Source: Thalassia testudinum (taxonomy: Eukaryota; Streptophyta; Magnoliopsida; Alismatales; Hydrocharitaceae). Taken from it: 64,000 nt of DNA. The stretch's first letter is position 1. The number at the start of each line of letters is the position of its first letter. The notes beneath the pieces are model-generated. The model was not told the DNA's origin, made no database searches, and saw only the letters and a list, made by a program, of their open reading frames with translations. Made by a program: the position numbers and the translations under genes. Positions 24,786-35,110 of this stretch are shown piece by piece. The stretch lies in the NCBI GenBank assembly GCA_037157565.1, contig JAZHRO010000062.1, positions 5,022,001-5,086,000 of the forward strand, written 5' to 3'.

Positions 24786-26100
24786 GTGGCTGCTTCGTCC
24801 GCACCTAAGGCTAAGGGGCATATCAACGCCCTGACACACAGGGATGCCAGAGCTTCAGGATCAGTGGTGGCAAGTATGATTTCAGTTTCCGTCAGACTTG
24901 TTTACACACTTTTCGATTCCAGCGCTACGCACTCGTTTGTCGCTACCACTTTTGCTGTTAGTTTGGGGCAGGACAGTATGTTGTTAGAGGATCCGTTCGT
25001 GATCAAAGGTTCGAGTGGTCAACTGTTTGTAGCTGAGGAGGTTTACACAGATTGTGAGGTCAGTGTTGGGGGACACAGCCTTCCCGCTGACCTGATTATG
25101 ATCCAGATGGAGGACTATGGCATGATTCTGGGGATGGACTGGCTGTCCGCTTACCATACCTTGGGGGACTGCTTTGAGAGGAAGATCATCTTCTCCATAC
25201 CGAAGTTTCCTTCTTTCGAGTTCCACGGGCAGCCAGTGGACGGAGGCTTCAGGTGCATTTCTGCACTTCGAGCAGCGAGACTTTTAAGCCAGGGGTGTAA
25301 GGGCTTTCCAGCTTGTGTGGTGGCAGAGCCCAGCCCTATGGTAGAATTTCAGAGTATCCCGGTGGTCAGAGAGTATCCCGACGTGTTCCCAGATGTGTTG
25401 CCATGACTACCGCCAAAGAGTGAGATCGAGTTTGAGATCTCATTGGTACTGGGGACCAGCCCCATCTCTACAGCACCGTACAGGATGGCACCCCTTGAGC
25501 TGTGAGAGCTCAAGTCCTAGTTGCAGGACCTTCTGGAGAAGGGCTTTGTGAGGCCCAGTGCATCTCCGTGAGGAGCCCCGGTATTGTTCGTGAAAAAGAA
25601 GGATGGTACCCTACGCCTTTGTGTGGACTACGGACAGCTGAATAGGGTTACCATCAAGAACAGGTATCCGCTGCCGAGGATTGATGACTTGTTTGACTAA
25701 CTGCGAGGTACCTCGGTATTCTCCAAGATAGACTTGAGGTCTAGATACCACCAGTTGAGGATCAAGGAGGCAGACATCTCCAAGATGACTTTCCGCACCC
25801 GGTACGAACACTACGAGATTTTGGTTATGCCGTTTGGGCTGACCAATGCCTCCGCTACCTTCATGGACTTGATGAACCGGGTGTTCAGACCGTACTTAGA
25901 CCAGTTCGTGGTGGTATTCATTGATGATGTGCTCATCTATTCTCAAGATCAGACGCAGCACGGATAGCACTTGCGGATAGTTTTGGACACACTAAGACGA
26001 CGTAGGCTGTACGCCAAATACAGCATGTGCGAGTTCTGGTTGAAGGAGTGACCTTCTTGAGCCATGTGATCTCCGGGGATGGCTTGGCGGTGGACCCAGC
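24786..26100 (+). pseudogene. pol: Chromovirus protease and N-terminal two thirds of RT, broken
   Basis: The frame 24786-25406 carries the retropepsin site as DSSATHSFV (normally DSGATHSF; the Gly is changed) and then GMILGMDWLS. RT follows with stops at about 25405, 25501, 25520, 25570 and 25698: [58 protein letters not shown]. The catalytic box is FIDDVLIYS, with both Asp present. The domain is cut at 26100 by the solo-LTR-like insertion and resumes at 28968. Confidence 0.88.
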
Positions 26101-28962
26101 TGATGAGAGCCTCATCATGAGTCATAACTAGCCCATTTTGACCCAATAAAGAAGATAAAAGCTCCTACATAACCTAGAGGGAGGCCTAAATAAAGGAATA
26201 AGTGCTCTGAGAAGAAAACATGAAATAAAGGTTAAAACTGTAATTTTACCATTGCAATACATAAACAGGAGTTCTCAGAGGCAAAACATTGGTCACGTGG
26301 TCTAAATGAGATAAAAAGTGGGTTGAGTCAATCAAAAATGGGTTCATGTGCAATCTAAGAATTAAATGACATTTGGTAACCCTAAAACAGACCCACTTAA
26401 ATTAACAAGGTTCCGGTCATGATAAAAATCAAGTAAACCCTCTAAAAATCATGGAAAAATATCCTCTAGGGTTCAGAACACTCAATTTGGCCTTTGGAAC
26501 CCAGCTTGACCTAGATTAGGGTCCTAGCACATTAATTGACCTAATTTAGGTTTTTACGCAAAATATCCAGTCGAACGAGGTCAAACCAAAAATCCAACTT
26601 CACCATTGGATTCCTTAGGTCAAAATTAGGTTTGTACCAAAATCTGGACCTAAGGGGAGGTCATCTTGACCTACTTTGCAATTTAATACACCCAAATCAT
26701 AATTTGGTCCCTATCTTTTGAATATCTTTGCAGAGAGCCCCCTAAGTTCCTCGCCACCTTTGCAATCAGGTCTTGCCGCCATTGTTAGGGTAGAACCAAG
26801 CGCCGGCGAGGTTTAGAGAGGGATTACTCTCTGATCCCTCAGAGATTCCCTCCCAGAAATGGAAGGGAGATTCTCTGAGGAATTCCCTTCCATTTAAGGC
26901 CAATCACAACATCTGGTGTGAACCCAATCTCTCGTGCGAACGCACAAGGGATTTGGGTATCTTAACCTCTTTCCTACTCCGCCGAGCAATCAGAGGCAAT
27001 GGCGTGCCCTCCATGCCCTGAACGACTGGCCCAGTGCCTATATAAGAACCCACACCTCCGGCCGCTCATCTTCAGCTTGATTTGGTCGAGTTTTCACCTC
27101 CAATTCATCTCCTCCTGCCCGGCCAAAGTTCCCAGCAAGCTCCGGCGAGCCCCCCTCCCCTCCCTCTTCGCTCTTCCACAAAACGAGTGGCAAAGTTATC
27201 TTCCTAACTCTCCTCCATGTCGCGCAGTACCCGCGCACGCCGCCTCAGCCCCGTAGTCGCTGCCGTTCTCCCCCAATGGGCAGCGTCTTCTCCGGCGACA
27301 GCAGGTACAGCTGTCCGCCCTCCGTCCTCCTTCGTCCCTACAATTAGGTTAGAACTATTCCCCGTAGTCCCCTCTCTCTTTTCCCCCTCTTATCTCATCT
27401 AATCGACCCTCGACCGATGCCGACCACCCTCATCTTCCACATCACCGACCGACCTCCAGCGAGCTGCTCCCACCATTCCGCCCCTCCACACGGCTCGCCG
27501 ACCATCTCATAAGCTCCGCCTCACCACCAGGAACACATTCCACCCCTCCACGGCCACTCCGCACATCCACAGTAGCCCCCCGAACAACCCCACACATCCG
27601 GCCACAAGTTGACCTAGGCACGCACGCCTAGGCCGACCTACGGCCTGCAGCACCGTCCACCGCCTTCGCCGTGCCACGGCGAAGGTGCCCAGCTAGTCTG
27701 ATTGGGCCAATAGGCCATGTTTGTGTCTGACAGTGTCGACGCTCCTGCCGCCATGGGCGACATTTAAAGAAGCTCCAACGTAGCTCCAGGCACCAGGGCT
27801 CCCAGGCTGCAGGCATAGCAGGTTCACGCGAGTGTTGCGAAGTGCTTTGAGTCCAGCCAGGGGTGCTGAGAAGCCAGCAGCTGTGGGGATGACACGCAAA
27901 TCTGCGGGTGCACGCGAAATCAGGGCAGAACCTTTAGTCCCACATCGTGGAGAGACGAGGCGCTGCTGCGCCATAAATTAAATTTGTGTTTTATTCTTAC
28001 CACCTCCGAAAGCACAGGGGTGAGGTCCCTCACTTGCCCTCATTCCTGCCTCGTCCGTGGTTTCATCGCGCGGATTTGACGGGATCCGACCCGACCCAAA
28101 CCCGCGCACTCCTTGTGCATCACCACCTGCAGGTGCGCCTGGTCCCGGGTGCAAATCCGACCCGATTACCCGTGTTGCTCTGGGAGAGCGTGTTTGAGTG
28201 AATAGCTGAGAGAGAGACGCGCAGGTAGAGGGAAAGGGATAGGTTTTGCTCTGTGTAGGCACAGGCTGAACATTGAGGAAGAAAGAGAGAAGAGAAAGAA
28301 GAAGGAAGGCAAGGCAGAAAAGAGAACAAAGGAGAAGGAGGAGGAAAGAAGCCTTCGCAGGAGAAGAAACAAGAGAAAAGAAACGAAGGCAGGAAGAAGA
28401 AGCCTTCGCAAGAAAAGAAGCAAAGAAGAAAGAGAGAAGAGAAAGAAGAAGGAAGGCAAGGCAGAAAAGAGAACAAAGGAGAAGGAGGAGGAAAGAAGCC
28501 TTCGCAGGAGAAGAAACAAGAGAAAAGAAACGAAGGCAGGAAGAACAAGCCTTCGCAAGAAAAGAAGCAAAGCAGAAAGAGAGAAGAGAAAGAAGAAGAG
28601 AAGCCAAGACAGAAGACGAAGAAGAAAAAGAGTCTGCAAAAGAAGAAAGAAAAAGCAAGATCAAAAGAAGAAGAATAATCAAAAGGAAAAGGGAAAACAC
28701 TTTTAAGACGTCTGATCTTGGGATCAGACGTCCAATTTGACTCTTTTGTCTGAATTATTTTTTAGATACCTTTGAATTCCAGTTTTGAGTAAATTAGAGT
28801 GTTCAATTACATTTTGATTAGTAGTAAATTCCATTTGCTCCCTGTGTCCGACTTCGGATACTCCGGTTTTCGAGTAATAAAATTCTCTATTTGTTTGAAC
28901 GCTTTGTCGGCTATACTACAACGTCATATTCTCTTTAAAACCCGCACAAAAGCGTGAGAACA
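26101..28962 (+). mobile_element. TGATGAG-family solo LTR inserted in the chromovirus RT
   Basis: Begins TGATGAGAGCCTCATCATGA and ends GCGTGAGAACA. It is flanked by CCAGC at 26096-26100 and 28963-28967, and removing it with one duplication restores the RT reading frame (Asp-Pro-Ala-Lys). No primer site or retroelement protein was found, so it is a solo LTR or an LTR-only non-autonomous unit of 2862 bp. It includes a purine-rich 147-bp tandem repeat (28278-28610) and two GACGTC sites (28706-28733). A diverged relative is at 13913-16227. Confidence 0.88.
28278..28610. repeat. 147-bp purine-rich tandem repeat, about 2.3 copies
   Basis: Units start at 28278, 28425 and about 28572. The period of 147 is a multiple of three, so the 155-codon open frame covering it repeats a 49-residue Lys/Arg/Glu-rich pattern. 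The opposite strand is also open in two frames, as expected from composition alone. I do not regard it as a proven gene. Confidence 0.9.
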
Positions 28963-28967
28963 CCAGC

Positions 28968-30312
28968 CAAGGTTGAGGCAGTGCTTAGATGGGAGAGACC
29001 GCGTACAGTTGCTAAGATCCGCAGTTTCTTGGGACTGGCAGGCTACTACAGGCGATTTATCAGGGGCTTCTCGCAGATTGCACGTCCTATGACACAGCTG
29101 ACCCTGAAGGACGTGCCCTTTTCTTGGACATACGCTTGTGGGGCGTGTTTTCAGGAGCTGAAGGATAGGCTGACTTCGGCTCTCGTGCTCACCATCCTAG
29201 ACAATAGTGGCGGGTTCGTTGTGTACACGAACACCTCTTTGCAGGGGTTAGGGGGTGTGCTCATGCAGAGGGGTCACGTTGTCGCTTACGCTTCGTGGCA
29301 ACTGAAGCCCCATGAGCATAGCTACCCTACCCACGACCTGGAGCTAGCAGCTGTCGTCTTCGCGCTGAAAACTTGGAGGCACTACTTGTACGGTGAGACA
29401 TTTGAGATTTTCACAGATCATAAGAGCCTCAGGTACTTGTTTGATTAGAAGGAGCTCAACATGAGATAGAGATGTTAGTTGGAGCTCCTGAAGGACTATG
29501 ACTGTAGCATTTCCTACAACCCGGGAAAGGCCAACGTGGTGGCTGACGCCTTGAGTCGGAAGACGCCCGCCCACTTGGCCAGTTTACAGGCGCAGAGTTG
29601 GAGCCTCATGAAGGAGATGGGCAGTTGGCGACCCCTAGAGTTACTGGGGCACTGTGGGGCAGTGATTGTGACACGACAGACGAGGCCAGAACTGATAGAC
29701 CACATCATCACAGGACAGATAGCCGACCCGTACTTGCAGTCATTGCGTGACAGAGTGTTGTCAGGAGACCCTGGGGACTTCTCTTTTACTGACCAGGTAC
29801 TGCGCATGAGGGGACATTTGTGCATACCCAGGGATGAGGAGCTGTTGAGAGAGCTCCTGACTGAGGCACACGGTTCCAGGTTCACCATACGTCCCAGAAA
29901 CACAAAGATGTACCATGATTTGAGACGTGACTTTTGGTGGAGGGGAATGAAACGAGATGTAGGTGAATTCGTACAGCAGTGTTTAGTGTGCCAGCAGGTG
30001 AAGGCCGAGCATCGGAGGCCTGCAAGGTTGTTGCAGCCACTTCCAGTGCCGGAGTGGAAGTGGGAGAGCATCACCGTGGACTTAGTGGTGGGCTTGCCCG
30101 TTACCCAGCGAGGACACGACACAGTTTGGGTGATCGTTGACAGATTGACGAAGACGGCACGTTTCTTGCCGATCTGAGTCACCTTGGGACCAGCACAGTT
30201 GGAAGAGAGGTATATCCGTGACATGGTACGGCTACACGGAGTTCCGCGGGAGATCGTATCCGATCGGAATACCCGTTTTACGTCCCAGTTTTGGGCTGAG
30301 TTACAGCAAGCC
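28968..30312 (+). pseudogene. pol: Chromovirus RT thumb, RNase H and N-terminal integrase
   Basis: Picks up where RT was interrupted: [30 protein letters not shown], then the RNase H region ([28 protein letters not shown]). After stops at about 29446 and 29467 comes YNPGKANVVADALSRK at the RNase H end. Integrase begins with the zinc-binding region ending CLVCQQVKAEH, then the catalytic core with WESITVDLVVGLP, VDRLTKTARFLPI (stop after it at 30175-30177) and [14 protein letters not shown]. The reading frame is interrupted at 30317 by a second insertion and resumes at 32058. Confidence 0.9.
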
Positions 30313-30317
30313 TTGGG

Positions 30318-32052
30318 TGTTGGTGCTAGAGCACCACGATCATTTGTTTTGATGATAACAAAACACGTGTTATTTAACATTTGCAATTTGAGTCCTAGAT
30401 TTCAGGTCAATTGCAAATGAGGACGTGTTTAGACGGAGTTCGAGCTCGCATCCAGGACGGATTGGAAGAGCTTGACGGAAAACAGAGGAGGTTCGCGTGG
30501 AGCGAAAGATTGAAGATGGAAGGAAATGAAGAATAGGATAGATTTCCTTCTTTTGTACTTGTTGTATTTTTTGTTTCTTTTGTTGCTCTTTATTTCCTTA
30601 GATATTTCATGTTAAAGAGCCTCAAAGAACCCTAACAGTAGTCCTAGGAACACCGGCACAACCCTAGGATACTTAGGTTTTCTGTAGAATACTTAGAAAA
30701 CCAATATAGGGTTCAAACAGCACTTCCAGACGTCTAATTCCCAAATCAGACGTCTGATAAAGAATTTTAAGACGTCTGACTGTTGTTTCAGACGTCTGAT
30801 AACTATTAGGCTGGACATAGTTAGTTATGTCTGATGAAATCAGGCGTCCAGACCTTAGACCAGACGTCTTAGGAGACGTCTGATGACTTTGCCAGACGTC
30901 CAATTAGTGGACCGTTGGCTGGCTTAGAAAACACTCAAGATTATGACCGTTAGAGCATTATCAGACGTCCATAGGACTTTCCAGACGTCTGATAAATGAC
31001 CATTTTGCCTCGGCTGACCCAAAATCTCTTCTCAGAGATTTTCTAGCCGTTGCAACGTTTGGAAATCAATTCCCACAGTAAAAGTAGGTTTCCAGACGTC
31101 CAGACATAGTGCCAGACGTCCTGTATGTCGTCTGATGGACTTGCGCAAAAACCCTGTTTAGATCTGATTCAAGTCAGGGAGAAACCCGCATAGAATCAGA
31201 CGTCTGACCTTGGAATCAGACATCTTAAAGTGGCCTTCCAGACGTCTGATGCCAGAGTTAGACGTCTAATAACCCTGTCAAACGTAATCATTGTCCTGAT
31301 TTCGGCCTGATTCTCTTGGGCTTTGCACCCAACGGCTATAGAACCTTTCTTAAGCCTTCCAAAGCCTTCCTAAGGCCTCTATAAATAGAGGGGAGCCTTT
31401 GCAACAAAAAAACACACAAGATACACACTTAGAAAAACACAAGACACACTTAAGCAACATACTTCCACTCTCTTGTGTCCAAGAAGCTCTGGCTCTCTAA
31501 GCTCAAGTTCTACATCTTGAGAGCATCAAACCGTTGCGCACCCGCTCTCCCGCCGTTGTCTACGAGAGCAAAGTTGCGTCGTTGCGTGGCTCACGCACCC
31601 GCGTCATCGTCGACGCACTCCTTGCAAAGGGGAGTTTCCTAAATCCTATAGAAGCTTAGGTTTATTACTTTGTTGGCTCTATAGGTTTGTTGTTTTATTT
31701 TACCTTTGTCTTTTGGTTGGGTATTCGCTTTACGAATTCCCGTCTCCTTCGTGGGACAAAATCCTTCTCGTGGAGAGAAGGGGTTGAGGAACGCTACCCT
31801 CGTACTTGTAGCGTGGTTGTATTGAGGTTGAATCACCCTCGTTTTAAGTGATTCGGTTTAGTGGATTAGATCAACTAGGTTGATCGGAAAATCCTAACTC
31901 GAGAGGGTTAGGTGGTGGTTTTTACCCGGTTTGGGTTTCCACCTAAAATTACTTGTGTACTTGTGCGATTGATTTTTGTAAGATTGCTTTATATTTCATT
32001 TGCACATTTTTTACGTCACACTGATCTCACCCCTCCAAGTAGGGAAATTACA
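30318..32052 (+). mobile_element. Copia-like solo LTR inserted in the chromovirus integrase
   Basis: Runs from TGTTGGTGCTAGAGCACC to AGGGAAATTACA, flanked by TTGGG at 30313-30317 and 32053-32057. Excising it with one duplication restores the integrase frame (Ala-Leu-Gly-Thr-Arg). Its 5' part contains TTTTGATGATAACAAAACA, and related sequence begins near 34350. Its 3' part is shared with 10430-10706. A likely TATA element is CTCTATAAATAGAGG at 31377-31391. No internal domain remains, consistent with LTR-LTR recombination. Superfamily assignment (copia, SIRE-like) rests on LTR style only. Confidence 0.88.
30727..31268. repeat. Dense GACGTC palindrome array (14 sites in about 540 bp)
   Basis: The hexamer GACGTC, mostly within CAGACGTCTGA, occurs near 30729, 30749, 30771, 30791, 30863, 30875, 30895, 30963, 30983, 31094, 31113, 31200, 31241 and 31261. 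Chance expectation for a given hexamer in this length is about 0.13. Spacing is irregular (about 12 to 110 bases). The array lies upstream of the TATA-like box at 31377. Confidence 0.95.
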
Positions 32053-32057
32053 TTGGG

Positions 32058-32880
32058 GACACGATTGAGGTTCAGTACGGCATACCACCCCCAAACGGAG
32101 ACAGTCTGAGCGCACGATACAGACACTTGAGGACCTTTTGCGTGCTTATGTACTGGAGTAGAGGGGCTCTTGGGAGGAGAACTTGCCCCTGGCGGAGTTT
32201 GCATATAATAACAGTTATCACTCGAGCATCGGCATGGCACCCTACGAGGCTCTATACGGACGGAGGTGTACGACACCCTTGAGTTGGGTTGAGGTGGGGA
32301 CCAAGTAGGAGGTTGGCCCCAGGCTGATCCGGCAGAGTCAGGAGGTGATCAAGCAAATTCACAGGCGACTCTGCACTGTCAGGAGCAAACAGAAGAGCTA
32401 TGCAGATCGGAAATGCAGAGAAATGCAGTTTGAGGTTGGGGACCACGTCTTCCTTCGCGTTTCGCCCATGAAAGGCCTGCAGCGGTTTGGGGTGAGAGGG
32501 AAGCTCGAGCTGAGGTTCGTGGGACCCCTTGAGGTCCTGGAGCGGGTTGGACCCGTTGCTTACAGGCTTGCCCTTCCTCCCCAGCTTTCTGGTGTGCACG
32601 ACGTGTTCCACGTGTCCAACCTAAGGAAGTACGTCGCCGATCCCAATCACGTTCTAAGCCACGAGAGCGTCGAGGTGGGTGATGACCTGACCTACCCGGA
32701 GCGGCCAGTACAGATTCTCGACAAAGCCGTCCGGAGTCTGAGACAGAAGCAACCCTGGTGAAGGTCTTGTGGAGGAGCCAGCGGTACAAGGAGGCTACCT
32801 GGGAGCCTGAGGCGACGATGCAGGAGCGGTACCCGGAGCTCTTTGAGGGTACGTCTTTTCGAACCGGCTTCAGTCCTCTT
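32058..32880 (+). pseudogene. pol: Chromovirus integrase C-terminal part and chromodomain-like tail
   Basis: The first bases complete the integrase codons broken at 30317 (TRLRFSTAYHPQTE). A frameshift near 32105 leads to SERTIQTLEDLLRAYVLE with the active-site Glu region, then [20 protein letters not shown]. The 32345-32761 frame has KSYADRKCREMQFEVGDHVF and VHDVFHVSNLRKYV, the GPY/F-type integrase C-terminus. After another frameshift at about 32755 a chromodomain-like tail remains (KVLWRSQRYKEATWEPE). Chromodomains in these elements steer integration toward heterochromatin. This copy is broken. Confidence 0.88.
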
Positions 32881-32928
32881 TGAGTTTGTTATGCGTATAT
32901 TGTTCTTTTTCCGCACCCTAGTTAGCTC

Positions 32929-32948
32929 AAGTTTCGGGGACGAAACTT
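32929..32948 (+). other. Conserved hairpin just upstream of the 3' LTR
   Basis: AAGTTTCGGGGACGAAACTT forms 8-bp arms with a 4-base loop. A sequence of this kind is characteristic of the 3' end of Tekay-like elements. No good polypurine tract lies between it and the LTR. Confidence 0.7.
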
Positions 32949-32966
32949 CCTTTGAGTTTGTTATGT

Positions 32967-33225
32967 TGTTAAGACCCATGGCATAAAAACACTTTAAGAC
33001 ATCTGGGAGTTGGTCCAGATGTCTGGTCAGACATCTGGACGCCTTCCCAGTCATCTACAAATTAATTTTTGCGTGCGTATGATCGCGAGTCTGCACGCAT
33101 GCCGTACGCAGACTAAAACCCACCGCATTCTTCTTTTTCTCTCCCCTCGTCGACCTGCGTGCCGCGCGCAGTCGAGTTGGTCCGATTCTCGTGTCCTGTA
33201 AGGATTCGAAAATCGGGTCGTAACA
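32967..33225 (+). repeat. 3' LTR, 259 bp, internally deleted
   Basis: The first about 180 bases match the start of the 5' LTR (TGTTAAGA, the AGACATCTGG motifs, TCTCCCCTCG). The last about 60 bases match its end (GTCGAGT, TCTCGTGTCCTGTA, TCGGGTCGTAACA). About 2.6 kb between 20657 and about 23278 of the 5' LTR has no counterpart. Followed directly by the CCCTG duplication. Confidence 0.9.
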
Positions 33226-33230
33226 CCCTG

Positions 33231-34349
33231 CACCTCAATTTATAGATTTTGGGGATGAAGGAATCTTTGCCTGGAATCTTCTATCTTATGGAAGCTTCTA
33301 TCCACGTGGTCCAATCCTTCTTCACCACCTGTGCTGCTTTAATCTGGTCAATGTTGATGTGTCCCCCTTGCTGACGTGTAAGGTTATTACAATGAATCTT
33401 CCCCAGGTCTCGTTCAAGTTTGTTGTAACTAATTTCTGGTACTGCTTGTAATTTAATTAACCTCAAGGTTCATTTTTATTTAACCTTCATGGCTTTGTTT
33501 GCTTGTGGGCCCTTAGCCCTTGTTTGATACTTGGATTCATTTAGGTTGAGTAGCCTATTCTAAGCCATCTATCTAATAAGTTGACCCCTTCCTTCTTTTA
33601 GAAGGGTTTATTAAGACTCAGTCTTTCCCCTTCTTATGAGTGCTCGTACATTAGCCCTTTTTCTTGTAGTTGAGGTCAACCAACTTTTGGGTGGAATTGG
33701 CCTTTTCCACACTCAGGCTAAACAAAATCTTTATATGACTATTGATCTCGAAGATTACAGAAAATCATTTGTCAGATTTCAACTTTGATTTGTTCATTTT
33801 AATTTCTCCCGAGTTCTTTCTTTAGACTGTTAACCCTTACTAGAGTTTTTTAACTTCATAGTCGACATCCTATCTTCTCGAATTGTCGGTTGTCGATTTT
33901 TTATTTCGACTATCTTCTAGAATTGTTGGTTGTCCACTTCTTACTCTGACTTTTTTGTTGAGTCTCCTCATGTCTAAATCACTTATTCAAGTGTTCATCA
34001 TCATCAAAATTATCAATATTGTTAATAACCATAAAAATTTGCAATAAGTTGGTAATTTTTATCCCTTATTATTGCCCCCACTCCTTAGTTGGAATTTTAA
34101 TTTCAAGGAGTTCTTTTATTTTTTAATTCATTTACCCCCATTCCAAGTTTGGATTTCTCAAATCGATACTCAGAATTTTGGTAATCTATTCGACCCACAT
34201 CATTGCGGAGATTGAGGAGGTTCATGTTGATCTCTTTTGTATGGTTGAGGATGAGCTAGATTCCTTCTGCCAAAGCCAAATCAAAGCATTCACCTAGCCA
34301 TTGCCATGAGCTAAAGAAGTGGGAATGAGGTGCAAGTAGGGCCAGTGAT
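33231..34349. other. Unclassified non-coding DNA right of the chromovirus element
   Basis: No recognisable protein. Contains a 40-bp imperfect tandem duplication (33871-33910 and 33911-33950, units beginning TATCTTCT). Confidence 0.5.
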
Positions 34350-35110
34350 GGATCTATTAGTGCATAAATATCACGATGATTGATTTTGATGATAACAAAA
34401 TGATTAATATTTAATGTTTTATTTGGAGACAAGTATTTCAAGCTTAGCTTGGATGAAGCTTGATTTTAAAGCCCAAGCTCAAGCTCCATGAATGGTTGTC
34501 AAATGGAAGCATGAAGGAGAATATGAAGAAAAGCATCAAGGAGCAAAGTTTGAAGACTTAAAGAGAAAGAGATTATGATTAGCTAGTTTTCATTTGATAT
34601 ATCTGTTGTATCTCCATTTGTATTTTATCTTCCCTTAGATTTGTGTTAAAGAGCCTAAAAATAAAGTTAAATACCTTAGCTAGTTGTTAGGTCACATAGA
34701 AACAAAAAACAACTGAAAGGCTTCAAATAAACCAAAATCAACTATAGGGCATTGACCAATTTCCTTATGTGTTGTCTAATGCCCTTTTAGCTAGTCACCT
34801 TGTTGATCTACATGCTGACCAACCATATAGGAACCCATCAACCAAATTAGAGAGCATTGGCTATTTAACGTTCAAATTCATTGAAAATTGTGCCACATTA
34901 ATTACCCTAATTACTTGACTAATTACCCTAGAAAGCCATACTAATTAGATGTTTAACCATCAATCAACCACCATCCAATTCTTCACAAAGGCATCAACTA
35001 ATTTTGAGAAATCATCGACCAATGGCCTAGAATATCCGACTCCAAGGATTCAAGACCAAAAACCCTTTAGTAGCCAATTGACTAGCCATTGACCAACCAC
35101 TATAGAATCA
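34350..35110 (+). mobile_element. Partial LTR related to the 30318-32052 solo LTR
   Basis: It shares with the solo LTR a CACGATnATTnnTTTTGATGATAACAAAA start, a polypyrimidine-linked CTTnnATTTnnTGTTAAAGAGCCT block near 34640, and the following arrangement. Where the solo LTR has GACGTC palindromes, this copy repeats a CCATTGACCAATGG-like motif (34750-35092). The right boundary is unclear and no target duplication was found. Confidence 0.5.

Larger units (their letters stand above)
20476..33225 (+). mobile_element. Chromovirus-type Ty3/gypsy element, both ends present, with two nested insertions
   Basis: Both LTRs begin TGTTAAGA and end GTCGTAACA. The 5-bp repeats CCCTG at 20471-20475 and 33226-33230 are the target-site duplication. 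Inside are an initiator-Met-tRNA primer site, gag with a CCHC knuckle, PR, RT, RNase H, integrase and a chromodomain-like tail, all on the plus strand. That order places it among plant chromoviruses, probably the Tekay/Del group. Coding regions carry several stops and frameshifts. The span includes insertions at 26101-28962 and 30318-32052. Without them and their duplications the element would be about 8.1 kb. Confidence 0.93.

Noticed and set aside
28273..28740. 155-codon Lys/Arg/Glu-rich frame as a real gene
   Set aside because: It is a purine-rich tandem repeat inside an LTR, with open frames on the other strand too. Kept only as a repeat and low-interest finding.
29514..30386. 290-codon minus-strand frame
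   Set aside because: Antisense to the chromovirus RNase H and integrase.
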